NCBI RefSeq assembly: GCF_010499255.1
Contig: NZ_JAAGRN010000011.1
Span: 34,524-98,523, forward strand
Source of the DNA: Sheuella amnicola
GTDB taxonomy: Bacteria; Pseudomonadota; Gammaproteobacteria; Burkholderiales; Burkholderiaceae_B
Direction: 5' to 3'
Length of the DNA stretch: 64,000 bases
Shown: positions 45,139 to 53,522 of the stretch, piece by piece
How positions within the stretch are numbered: position 1 is the stretch's first letter
How the letters are laid out: every line of letters starts with the position of its first letter
Notes under the pieces: generated by a model
What the model saw: only the letters and a program-made list of their open reading frames with translations
Databases searched by the model: none
What the model was told of the DNA's origin: nothing
Position numbers and translations under genes: made by a program

Positions 45139-45753
45139 ATGGAAATCACCCAGATCCAACTCAGTTATATCGAATTGCAAGATCGCATCATCGCCAGAAT
45201 TAATCTAGGCGCGGATCGACATGTCGCACTAACTTTGACTCGACGCATATGTAAATTCATGATCGAAAATTTGGCATCATTCCTTAAGATGGATTTGCCG
45301 AAAACAAACACAAACGTTCAAATCGATAATGATTTTTCCGCTCAACGCAAATCGGAATTTATTGACCTAAACGAGATTGATAAGCCTGTATTGCCTGAAA
45401 ACCCGATTGAGCCGGCGCATGCGTCGCTTCCACCCGGCGTCCAACGTGACCTACCTTTTGAAGAGCGTGGGCCGGAAGGAAGTTTGCTCGAAAAAGGTCA
45501 TGAGTCGGTGTTGGTACTAAATGCGGGATGTGTTCGTTCCGATGAAGGCTTGACTTTTACCTTCATGATTGAAGGGGCCCAACCTTTGAATCTAAACTTA
45601 AGCTCCGCTTTAGCCACAGCCATATATCAGTTGTTGATTGATGTCGCTAAACGAACCCAGTGGTTTGATGGCCTGGGGCCGAAGTTGGAAGTAAATAGCA
45701 CGCAGGCCGCAATGCCCTCTGAAGAAGAGAAAAAGTCGATCACTTATCATTAA
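45139..45753 (+). CDS. conserved betaproteobacterial protein of unknown function
   Basis: A 204-residue soluble protein. Its opening, IQLSYIELQDRIIARINLGA followed by a TLTRRICKFMIENL segment, resembles a conserved hypothetical family found in other betaproteobacteria. I recall that family only by its pattern: a start with DRxxxRI and LTRR. The middle (residues 60-115) is proline- and acid-rich and probably disordered; the C-terminal part has a beta-rich segment around LTFTFMIEGAQPLNLNLSSA. No catalytic motif is seen. It stands alone, 70 bases before an M20 hydrolase gene. Confidence 0.65.
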   Translation: MEITQIQLSYIELQDRIIARINLGADRHVALTLTRRICKFMIENLASFLKMDLPKTNTNVQIDNDFSAQRKSEFIDLNEIDKPVLPENPIEPAHASLPPGVQRDLPFEERGPEGSLLEKGHESVLVLNAGCVRSDEGLTFTFMIEGAQPLNLNLSSALATAIYQLLIDVAKRTQWFDGLGPKLEVNSTQAAMPSEEEKKSITYH

Positions 45754-45823
45754 AGAGTTTGAAACGAGTTGTGCTCAGGACCTGAAAAGCTTAATCTTTC
45801 TGCATCTAGAACATTGACGAGTG

Positions 45824-47227
45824 ATGACTATGAGCCGCCAGCAAGCAATTGACTTAGCAACCGCCTATTTTGACCAAGGTGTTTTCGAATCCACGCTTCG
45901 TCGTCGCGTTGCGATGCCGACTGAAAGTCAGGAGCCCGGAAAGCTTAAAGAATTGACGGCTTATTTGACCGATGAATTGATTCCTGTGCTTGAGCCGCTA
46001 GGTTTTGAATGCAGACTGATTGAAAATCCTATTAAAGACGGTGCCCCGTTTCTTTTCGCCTATCGTGCAGAGAAGGGGTCTGATTTCACTGTCTTAAGTT
46101 ACGGTCATGGTGATGTCGTTCGCGGCTATGCGCCTCAGTGGCACGCGGGACTTGATCCCTGGAAATTGAATATCCAGGGTGATCGTTGGTACGGTCGTGG
46201 ATCCGCAGACAATAAAGGACAGCATTCGATCAATTTGGCTGCGCTGGAACAGGTCCTGATCGCGAGAAACGGCAAGCTCGGTTACGACGTAAAGTTAATT
46301 ATTGAAATGGGCGAGGAAACAGGCTCTCCCGGCTTGAGGGAAGTTTGTGAGCAGAATGCAGAGTTATTCAAGTCCGATTTGTTCTTGGCTTCGGATGGTC
46401 CACGGGTGAGTGCGACTCGTCCAACGCTGTTTCTCGGCTCGCGAGGTGCGTTTAACTTCGAATTGAAGATTAATCTTAGACAGGGAGCGCATCACTCGGG
46501 CAATTGGGGCGGATTACTCAAAAACCCCGGCGTTCGCCTTGCGAATGCAATTGCCTCGATTTGCAATGAGAACGGAAAAATTCTGGTTCCCGGCTTGCTT
46601 CCAAAATCCTTGCCGGAGAACATAAAGCGCGCCCTTTCTACAATCCAGGTAGGCGGAGGCCCAAATGACCCTGAGATTGATCCGGACTGGGCGGAGCCGG
46701 GCTTAACTCTGGCCGAAAAGGTATTTGGCTGGAATACTTTTGAGACACTTGCCTTTAAGACTGGAAACCCCGATGCGCCTGTAAATGCAATTCCGGGCCA
46801 CGCAATCGCTTACTGTCAATTGCGCTATGTTGTCGGAAGCGACAACGAGCACTTTATCGATCATCTTAGAGCCCATCTGGATGCGCATGGTTACGACGAT
46901 ATCGAGGTGTACGCCAGCCGTGGCGAGGCTGCTGAAGCGACGCGATTGGATCCTGATAATGCCTGGGTCAGAATGGCTGCTGCATCGATCAAGAGTTCGG
47001 TGGGCAAAGATGTCGATATTTTGCCAAACCTTGGTGGTTCGTTGCCTAACGATGCATTTTCGAAAATTTTGGGATTACCTACAGTATGGGTTCCGCATTC
47101 TTATGCCGCATGTTCGCAACATGCGCCTAACGAACATATGTTGGGCTCCATCGCGCGCGAGTCATTGCAGTTGATGGCGGGACTTTTTTGGGATTTGGGT
47201 GAAAAAGGCGCGAAGCTTGCCTCTTGA
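45824..47227 (+). CDS. M20-family metallopeptidase
   Basis: A 467-residue zinc hydrolase of the M20 dipeptidase/carboxypeptidase group. Metal ligands are visible in SYGHGDVVRG, WYGRGSADNKGQHS, EMGEETGSPGL and LASDGPRVS, with the last His in HAPNEHMLGS. An inserted lid domain (residues about 200-360) is typical of the family. It probably removes amino acids from di- or N-acyl peptides in the cytosol. Start choice is uncertain among GTG 45821, ATG 45824 and ATG 45830. The next genes include a second M20 enzyme and a D-aminoacylase-like protein, which suggests a peptide- or acyl-amino-acid-using locus. Confidence 0.9.
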   Translation: MTMSRQQAIDLATAYFDQGVFESTLRRRVAMPTESQEPGKLKELTAYLTDELIPVLEPLGFECRLIENPIKDGAPFLFAYRAEKGSDFTVLSYGHGDVVRGYAPQWHAGLDPWKLNIQGDRWYGRGSADNKGQHSINLAALEQVLIARNGKLGYDVKLIIEMGEETGSPGLREVCEQNAELFKSDLFLASDGPRVSATRPTLFLGSRGAFNFELKINLRQGAHHSGNWGGLLKNPGVRLANAIASICNENGKILVPGLLPKSLPENIKRALSTIQVGGGPNDPEIDPDWAEPGLTLAEKVFGWNTFETLAFKTGNPDAPVNAIPGHAIAYCQLRYVVGSDNEHFIDHLRAHLDAHGYDDIEVYASRGEAAEATRLDPDNAWVRMAAASIKSSVGKDVDILPNLGGSLPNDAFSKILGLPTVWVPHSYAACSQHAPNEHMLGSIARESLQLMAGLFWDLGEKGAKLAS

Positions 47228-47237
47228 TCGCCAATAA

Positions 47238-47269
47238 AAATTCGCCGCTTATGGTTAAGCGGCGAATTT
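47238..47269. terminator. terminator between convergent M20 and Bug genes
   Basis: AAATTCGCCGCTTA (47238-47251) pairs perfectly with TAAGCGGCGAATTT (47256-47269). On the minus strand a TTTTTATT tract follows, so it mainly serves the Bug gene, but it can also fold in plus-strand transcripts. Confidence 0.85.
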
Positions 47270-47281
47270 GAGAGTACTCCC

Positions 47282-48256
47282 TTATTCGGCCTTGATATTG
47301 GCCTCTTGCACGATCCTTTGGTTGGCTGTGAATTCGCTTTTGATCGTTTTCGAGAATTCGGCCGGAGTGCTTGGCATCACCAGATTTTCAGCTTTACGCA
47401 CTCTATCTTGTATCGCGTCTTCGACAAGGACTTTGTTCAACTCGGTATTGAATCGTTGAATGATCGTGTCGGGGGTCCCTGCGGGAGCGAAGAAACCGAA
47501 CAAGGATGTCAAGTTTACTTCCGGGTAATTGAGTTCGGCAAAAGTCCTCACATCAGGTAGATTGGATAATCGCTTGGGTGCCCCCACCGCTAAGGGACGT
47601 AATTTTCCCTGCTCGATCAAGCTATTTAAGTTTGCGTATGGATTGGCCAGCATCAAGTCGAAGTGGCCACCTAGCGCATCGGTTGCAACCTGCCCACCGC
47701 CTTTATAAGGGACATGAGTGAGGTCCGTACTGGATTTTTTGCGGAGTTGCTCAACCATAATGTGCCCAACCGTACCGTAACCGGATGTCGCAATGGTGAT
47801 GGATCCCGGCTTAACTTTACTCATCGCAATGACATCTTCAAAGCTTTTGCCTGTGAATTTAGGAGAGGCCAATAAATAAATCGGCGAATACATGACTGAT
47901 CCCACTGGCACAAAATCCTTGAGCGCATCGTAGGGAACTTTCATGACATGCGGGTTTAGAGTGAGAGGACTGATGGCTGCAAAACCGAAGGTGTAACCAT
48001 CCGGTTGAGCCTTTGCTACAAGATCCATTCCCAAGGTTCCGCCAGCGCCTGGCTTGTTTTCGACAATAATGGATTGACCAAGCACGGCAGAAAGGCGTTC
48101 TGAAACAATACGAACAATCGTGTCACTGACCCCCGCAGTCGGATACGGGACGATGACTTTTATGGACTTGTTTGGCCAGTTGGCACTTTGCGCGTTGGCT
48201 GTTACAGAAAAAATAGATGTCAACATTAAACCAAGCAGAGTACGTCGCGAAATCAT
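47282..48256 (-). CDS. Bug/TctC-family periplasmic substrate-binding protein
   Basis: A 324-residue receptor. The N-terminus has a twin-arginine-like signal (ISRRTLLGLM) ending in TANAQS. Motifs are NWPNKSIKVIVPYPTAG, VSDTIVRI, VENKPGAGGTLGMDLVAK and HVPYKGGGQVATDAL. The ATG at 48254-48256 follows AAGGAAG. It lies two bases after the stop of the amidohydrolase gene, so the two form an operon and its ligand may be an N-acyl amino acid or a related acid (inference). Confidence 0.92.
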   Translation of the reverse strand: MISRRTLLGLMLTSIFSVTANAQSANWPNKSIKVIVPYPTAGVSDTIVRIVSERLSAVLGQSIIVENKPGAGGTLGMDLVAKAQPDGYTFGFAAISPLTLNPHVMKVPYDALKDFVPVGSVMYSPIYLLASPKFTGKSFEDVIAMSKVKPGSITIATSGYGTVGHIMVEQLRKKSSTDLTHVPYKGGGQVATDALGGHFDLMLANPYANLNSLIEQGKLRPLAVGAPKRLSNLPDVRTFAELNYPEVNLTSLFGFFAPAGTPDTIIQRFNTELNKVLVEDAIQDRVRKAENLVMPSTPAEFSKTIKSEFTANQRIVQEANIKAE

Positions 48257-48258
48257 AT

Positions 48259-49449
48259 TCAAACTTCCTTTTCAAACCATCTTCTAACTAATCTATCCCA
48301 AAACTCTGCGCCGATTCCAAGTATGTCGTCGTTAAAGTCGTAGGCTGCATTGTGCAAACTGATTCCTGGCAAGCCACCATGTCCATTGCCTATGAATCCA
48401 TAGGCACCGGGCACTTTTTCGAGCATGAAACTAAAGTCTTCCGCAGTCATTTCCGGCAACACATTTGGATTAGTGTTTTTATGACCGACTGTTTCGGCCA
48501 TCACCTGGGCCATGAATGTGGCTTCATCCGGATGATTGACTGTGCTTGGATATCCGGGTTTGATGATGACTTTGGCAGTGGCTCCGTGCGCAGCTGCAAC
48601 AAGTTCGCTCATCTTCTCCATTGATGACAGTATGTGGCGATGGGTTTCGGTTTTCAGTGTCCTGCATGTTCCGTAGATGACCGCTTCATTGGGAATGATG
48701 TTTTCCACTGTGCCCGAGTCAATTCTCCCGACCGTAAAAACCGCCGAATCGAGTGGATCAACTGTTCGTGACACGAGAGATTGCAGTTGGGTGACCAGAG
48801 CGCAAGCAATTGGTATCGGATCGATGGTGGTGTGAGGTTGCGCTGCATGACCACCTTTGCCCATGATTCTGATTTCAAAGCGGTTGGTTGCCGCCATGAT
48901 GGGGCCCGGTCGCACGCCCATCCTTCCGGCAGGCATGGCAGGCCAGTTATGGAGAGCAAAGCAGGCTTTTACCGGAAATAGATCGAACAGCCCCTCTTCA
49001 ATCATGATGCGAGCGCCTGCGCCCCCTTCCTCTCCTGGTTGAAAAATGAAATGGACTGTACCGTCGAAATCGGGTTTCGCACTCAATAATGTTGCTCCAC
49101 CTAGCAACATGGCTGTGTGACCGTCATGTCCGCAAGCATGCATACGACCGACATTTTGACTGGCGTAGTCGAATGAATTTGATTCGGTAATGGGTAAAGC
49201 ATCCATATCAGCTCGCAATCCGATCGCTCTGGCAGGATCGGAGGCACGCGAACCTTTACCCTTAAGCGTTGCGACGATTCCAGTTTTGCTTAAGCCTCTG
49301 TGTATAACAAGACCAAGAGACGCAAGGTAGTTCGCTATCTGGTCGGATGTTCGAACCTCTTCAAACTTAAGTTCCGGATTCTGGTGGAGGTCTCGTCGAA
49401 ACTTGATTAGATTGCCCAGATAGGGGGTGATATCGGGGGATGTATGCAT
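48259..49449 (-). CDS. M20D amidohydrolase (hippurate hydrolase/IAA-amino acid hydrolase-like)
   Basis: A 396-residue enzyme that cleaves the amide bond of N-acyl amino acids. The M20D signature is complete: RRDLHQNPELKFEE near the N-terminus, the metal site GRMHACGHDGHTAMLLGGAT, FQPGEEGGAGARIMIEEGLF, HNWPAMPAGRMGVRPGP, and TAEDFSFMLEKVPGAYGFIG. It probably works in the cytosol. It is the first gene of a two-gene unit with a Bug receptor and is divergent from a D-aminoacylase-like gene. No clear ribosome-binding site precedes the ATG. Confidence 0.92.
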   Translation of the reverse strand: MHTSPDITPYLGNLIKFRRDLHQNPELKFEEVRTSDQIANYLASLGLVIHRGLSKTGIVATLKGKGSRASDPARAIGLRADMDALPITESNSFDYASQNVGRMHACGHDGHTAMLLGGATLLSAKPDFDGTVHFIFQPGEEGGAGARIMIEEGLFDLFPVKACFALHNWPAMPAGRMGVRPGPIMAATNRFEIRIMGKGGHAAQPHTTIDPIPIACALVTQLQSLVSRTVDPLDSAVFTVGRIDSGTVENIIPNEAVIYGTCRTLKTETHRHILSSMEKMSELVAAAHGATAKVIIKPGYPSTVNHPDEATFMAQVMAETVGHKNTNPNVLPEMTAEDFSFMLEKVPGAYGFIGNGHGGLPGISLHNAAYDFNDDILGIGAEFWDRLVRRWFEKEV

Positions 49450-49686
49450 AGGTAGAGTTTTAAATAACGAATCTTATGAAGGTCGCGGTGAAATCAATCA
49501 GTCGATTTTGGCGCCATAGGTTTTTATCACAGCTGACCAAATTGACAGCAAGTTTAATAGCCTAGATTGAATGCGCATGTTGATTTATCGTGTTGAATGT
49601 TGAAACTTGTTTGGGCAGTCCGCAAGTCAGTATATAGTTTCAAACGGACTTTCAGCTTCTTCTTATCAAACTGTGGAAAGCTTTCA

Positions 49687-51138
49687 ATGAAAACAGAATT
49701 CGATCTTCTGATTCGCAATGCGACAGTCGTGGATGGAACAGGTGACATGCGTTACGAGGCGGATATTGGCATCATCGGCGATCGGATTGCAAAAATTGGC
49801 AACTTGTCCGCTTCTTCCGCTAAAAATGAAATTGATTTAGAGGGGAAAGTGGCAGCGCCAGGGTTTATCGATGCTCATACCCATGATGATCGGATGATGC
49901 TGTCAGATCCGGAGATGACACCCAAAATCAGCCAGGGCGTGACAACAATTATTGGCGGCAATTGCGGTATTTCGCTGGCGCCTATGCCAAGACCGATTCC
50001 TGATCCTGTGACGCCTCCACTGAATTTGCTCGATGATTTAGGCGGATGGTTTAAGTTTCCTACTTTCGCAGCTTATATTGAGGAACTGAATAAAACGCCA
50101 TCGGCTACGAATAGAGCGATGCTGGTTGGCCATACGACATTAAGAGTCGCTGTTCTGGATGATTTAAACAAGCCTGCAACTCTAGATCAAATTGCCAGAA
50201 TGCAAGAACTGGTCAAAGAGGCAATGCAAGCTGGAGCAATTGGAGTGTCAACCGGATTGTTTTATGAGCCGGCGGTTGCTGCACCGACAGAAGAGGTCAT
50301 TGAGGTTTGTAAGCCCTTGAAAGAGTTCAACGGGTTGTACTGCACACACATGCGCGATGAGGCGGATGGAGTCATGGACTCACTTGAGGAGTCATTCAAG
50401 ATCGGTCGTGAGGTTGGTGTCCCGGTAGTCATTTCGCATCACAAGGTCATCGGTCAGAAAAATTACGGGCGATCGGTTGAAACGCTTGAATTTATCAAAA
50501 AGAGTATGGCTAAGCAGCCTATTTGTCTGGATTGTTATCCATATGCTGCTGGGTCGACTGTTTTATCCTGGAGTCGGGCGGTTACCTCGCAACGAGTCAT
50601 CGTGACTTGGTCAAAGTCTTTGCCAGAGTATGCCGGCCAGGATCTGGAAAAGATCGCCCAAAAGATGGGTGTGACGCAGGAACAAGCTGTTGAAAAACTG
50701 TTGCCGGCAGGGGCGATTTATTTCAGGATGGATGAGCAGGATGTGCAAAAAATTCTTGAATTCGGCCCAACCATGATCGGCTCAGATGGGTTGCCCCATG
50801 ATGCGTCTCCCCATCCGCGCTTATGGGCAACTTTTCCAAGGGTATTGGGCCATTATCGTCGTGAACTCGGTCTGTTTTCCCTTGAAAGTGCAGTGCACAA
50901 AATGACCGGATTGACTGCGCGTAACTTCGGGCTGTCCGATCGGGGAGTGTTGAAAGAAGGCGCATATGCCGATCTGACACTCTTTGACGAAACAACCGTG
51001 GATGCGGCTGCAACGTACGAGAACCCCATTGCCTTGTCCCGGGGGATAGAAACAGTCGTCGTAAATGGCGAGATTGTCTGGGATCAAGGTCAAGCAACCG
51101 GTGTGCGACCTGGTCGAGTGTTGTCGCGATCGATGTAG
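49687..51138 (+). CDS. N-acyl-D-amino-acid deacylase-like amidohydrolase
   Basis: A 483-residue member of the amidohydrolase superfamily, D-aminoacylase branch. Metal-site motifs are FIDAHTHDDRMML (HxH), NCGISLAP, GLFYEPAVAAPTEEV, HMRDEADGVMDS, ISHHKVIG, CYPYAAGSTVL and GSDGLPHDASPHPRLWATFP. The ATG at 49687 follows GGAAAG; an in-frame TTG at 49597 would add thirty residues unlike the family. It would remove acyl groups from D-amino acids and fits the neighbouring acyl-amino-acid genes. Confidence 0.9.
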   Translation: MKTEFDLLIRNATVVDGTGDMRYEADIGIIGDRIAKIGNLSASSAKNEIDLEGKVAAPGFIDAHTHDDRMMLSDPEMTPKISQGVTTIIGGNCGISLAPMPRPIPDPVTPPLNLLDDLGGWFKFPTFAAYIEELNKTPSATNRAMLVGHTTLRVAVLDDLNKPATLDQIARMQELVKEAMQAGAIGVSTGLFYEPAVAAPTEEVIEVCKPLKEFNGLYCTHMRDEADGVMDSLEESFKIGREVGVPVVISHHKVIGQKNYGRSVETLEFIKKSMAKQPICLDCYPYAAGSTVLSWSRAVTSQRVIVTWSKSLPEYAGQDLEKIAQKMGVTQEQAVEKLLPAGAIYFRMDEQDVQKILEFGPTMIGSDGLPHDASPHPRLWATFPRVLGHYRRELGLFSLESAVHKMTGLTARNFGLSDRGVLKEGAYADLTLFDETTVDAAATYENPIALSRGIETVVVNGEIVWDQGQATGVRPGRVLSRSM

Positions 51139-51198
51139 ACCAGTTCAAAATAAATCGACAACTTCAAGCAACCAAAAACTAAGTCATTGAGACGAGAC

Positions 51199-52287
51199 AT
51201 GGACCAAATTTTGCAAAAACTGGATGAATCGCAATTAAAACGGGCAATCAATCTTCTGGATGATGAATGGCTTAGCGATGACCATGAGCTAGGACCTGTA
51301 GTGCCTCTGGTTTTGTCCAGAGGGGTGGGTCAGGATTGGCACAAAGCCGGTACCTTCCGTCATCACCTGATCGGGGTGACACGTACGTTGACACTCTGGC
51401 AACAGCCGCTACATGTCAGACAGCTTGGTTTGTTGCACAGCGTGTATGGTAATGCCCATGTGGACTTGATGAAGTTCGATATCAAGACAGAGCGTGGCAG
51501 GTTGCAAGAAGCCGTTGGTGTCGAAGCAGAGCGTTTAATTCATTTATTCTGCGTCATGTCCCGTACGGAATTTTTGCGAGAGTTGTTTAGTGGCAAACTA
51601 AACGACGATGGTAGTTTGCCGATGACCTTGAACGGTCAGCCATTTGTGCTTGAGGCCAAAGACGTTGCGGTATTTATTGTGACGACGATGGCCGATATTT
51701 GCGAGCAATGGTACAGCTGGCAAGATGATATTTACATGGGCTATCCTGATTACCAACCTCAATCCGCCCAGGTGCATTGGCCATCAGCGCTTTGGCCCGG
51801 ACCGATGCGACCCACGACATATCGTGTTGGTCATATGTCGAGATTGGCAAACTATCTGCATCATCCCGGACTGAAGGGGCGCTTGCCGCAACCGCCCGTA
51901 TTTAATTCTGGAACCCAGGTGCTGGCGCCGGGCGATGAGGCCTCGGCATCATCCCTGTATTGGTCTGTCATTTCTCAACAGCATCCGATGATGTCCTCTG
52001 AAGCGACGCAGGCGATGCTTGAACAAGCTATTAAATTAAACCCATGGGTGGGCGAACCACAATTGATACTTGCACAGTTGCACCTGACTCATAGAAACTT
52101 TGAGTTGGCACAAGAGTGCGCAGCTAGTGGTGTTCAGCTTGTTTCCTCATGGGGGAATTCCTGGGATAAGCGAATTGGATGGGATGCCTGGCTGGCTTGG
52201 GGACGTGTTTTACTGGAGTCGGCTCAAAAAAGGGTATGGCCGGAACATCTAAATAAACTAAACAATGTCGCTTTGTCCCCCGAATGA
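51199..52287 (+). CDS. DUF6817-like protein of unknown function
   Basis: A 362-residue protein. The region around residues 50-120 has FRHHLIGVTRTLTLWQQPLH, LGLLHSVYGNAH and GVEAERLIHLFCVMSRTEFL. This pattern is known from DUF6817, a helical family whose conserved His and Glu residues suggest metal binding. The C-terminal part has TPR-like helices (LEQAIKLNPWVGEPQLILAQ, then NFELAQECAASG). The ATG at 51199 was chosen over a TTG at 51187. It lies between the D-aminoacylase gene and an orphan response regulator, and could belong with either. Function unknown. Confidence 0.65.
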   Translation: MDQILQKLDESQLKRAINLLDDEWLSDDHELGPVVPLVLSRGVGQDWHKAGTFRHHLIGVTRTLTLWQQPLHVRQLGLLHSVYGNAHVDLMKFDIKTERGRLQEAVGVEAERLIHLFCVMSRTEFLRELFSGKLNDDGSLPMTLNGQPFVLEAKDVAVFIVTTMADICEQWYSWQDDIYMGYPDYQPQSAQVHWPSALWPGPMRPTTYRVGHMSRLANYLHHPGLKGRLPQPPVFNSGTQVLAPGDEASASSLYWSVISQQHPMMSSEATQAMLEQAIKLNPWVGEPQLILAQLHLTHRNFELAQECAASGVQLVSSWGNSWDKRIGWDAWLAWGRVLLESAQKRVWPEHLNKLNNVALSPE

Positions 52288-52332
52288 TATGATCCTTGGG
52301 TTTTATCCGCTATTGCATAGGTAAAGACCGGT

Positions 52333-52971
52333 ATGCGTATATTAGTTGCCCATCCTATTCGTATTGTTCGGATCGCTTTGACTAAGCTTGCCGATTCGGT
52401 TGATGGTTGTCACGTTGTCAACTCATTTGCTTCCATAGATTCGACAGTTCAATATCTTGAAGGGTCTGAAGAGGCAATTGATTTGATTTTGATCGATTCG
52501 TCCATAGCATCTCCGGGGTCGATCACCAGGCTTGTCGGTGCAACGTTAGCGAAGGTAATTGTTCTCTCAAATGACGAAAACTCGCTGAGCATTGATGGTT
52601 GGGTGAAAGAAGGTGTTCGAGGTGTGCTTGGTCCGACAGCGGACGAACAGCACTTTGAAAAAGCGCTTCTAAAAGTATGTGAAGGTGAATATTGGCTGAA
52701 TCGCGATGTCACCTCACGAATTCTGAGTGGTATCGGGCATGCGCAAGAGCAAAGCGCAGAGCAGGCACTGATCGGATTATTGACCGCAAAAGAAAAACTA
52801 GTAGTGAAAGCCCTGGTGAACGGCGAAGGTCAAACATTGCGCGCCACCGCGCAACAGCTCAATATTAGCGAGAATACCGTCCGAAATCATTTGACTTCAA
52901 TATATTCAAAACTCGGTATTGCGAATCGTCTGGAGTTGTTTGTTTTTGCGCAGCGATTTATGGCGGATTAA
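52333..52971 (+). CDS. NarL/FixJ-type response regulator with a degenerate receiver
   Basis: A 212-residue DNA-binding protein. The C-terminal LuxR-type HTH is clear: LTAKEKLVVKALVNGEGQTL, then ISENTVRNHLTSIYSKLGIA. The N-terminal receiver fold is recognisable (DLILIDSS carries the phosphate-accepting Asp), but the acidic pair normally after the first strand is AHP and the conserved Lys region reads GVLGPT. So it may work without phosphorylation. No histidine kinase gene is adjacent. Its place directly before the 0.55 kb gap and the secretion genes makes it a candidate regulator of that locus. Confidence 0.8.
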   Translation: MRILVAHPIRIVRIALTKLADSVDGCHVVNSFASIDSTVQYLEGSEEAIDLILIDSSIASPGSITRLVGATLAKVIVLSNDENSLSIDGWVKEGVRGVLGPTADEQHFEKALLKVCEGEYWLNRDVTSRILSGIGHAQEQSAEQALIGLLTAKEKLVVKALVNGEGQTLRATAQQLNISENTVRNHLTSIYSKLGIANRLELFVFAQRFMAD

Positions 52972-53033
52972 AGGTTTGGGCGCACTGTTGTCGCGCATAT
53001 CCTTTTTTGTACGACTGTCACACCGTATTCTCA

Positions 53034-53050
53034 AATATTTCGGAAATATT
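53034..53050. promoter_or_regulatory. palindromic operator-like site
   Basis: AATATTTC, a central G, then GAAATATT form a perfect palindrome with 8-base arms. It lies 62 bases after the response-regulator gene. Confidence 0.35.
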
Positions 53051-53304
53051 GGTAGCCCCGTTATATAGTCAGCGTGGGTATTGCCATGCTTAACTTTTCT
53101 AATGACCACCGCAGCGATTTTTTTGAATCGTTGAATAAGGTATTGTGATTCCTAGAACAAATCCAATAATCCTAATGGATATAGGAGATTTGTATTGTAT
53201 TTAATGCTTATTAATGAGCGTTGCTAAATATACACAAATACATACGGATTTGATAACTAGTGTACGAAACTCTATGGCAGAAATAGAATTAACCATCATC
53301 GAAA

Positions 53305-53321
53305 CTATAACTTTTGGATAA
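53305..53321 (+). promoter_or_regulatory. motif shared with the element before the adhesin gene
   Basis: CTATAACTTTTGGATAA here matches CTATAACTTTAGTATAA at 62949-62965 at 15 of 17 positions. Both copies lie in non-coding DNA, one before the secretion operon and one before its likely cargo gene. A common regulator-binding site is possible; the low complexity of AT-rich DNA is a caution. Confidence 0.35.
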
Positions 53322-53522
53322 CTCCAGTTAAGTTCACTTGACGATCTGTTCTAACGTTATCGTCGACGACATGTAACGATTTGAATTCGCGCATGATAAA
53401 TCTTGATGATTCGATTTCCTTATGAAAGCGGGATCACTGGACTTACTCAGTAGTAATAAACGAAAACTACACAATAAACAATTCAATTGGTCACGAGTTT
53501 TGATCATTTTTGGTTCATTTTC

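Larger units (their letters stand above)
52972..53522. other. AT-rich intergenic region before the type I secretion genes
   Basis: No credible coding frame was found here. The stretch contains several symmetric sequences: a palindrome at 53034-53050, TAACGTTA (53352-53359), CGTCGACG (53361-53368) flanked by CGTTA and TAACG, and a motif at 53305-53321 that recurs before the adhesin gene. It is the longest non-coding stretch of the window and probably holds the control region of the secretion operon. No promoter with both good hexamers and spacing stood out. Confidence 0.6.
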
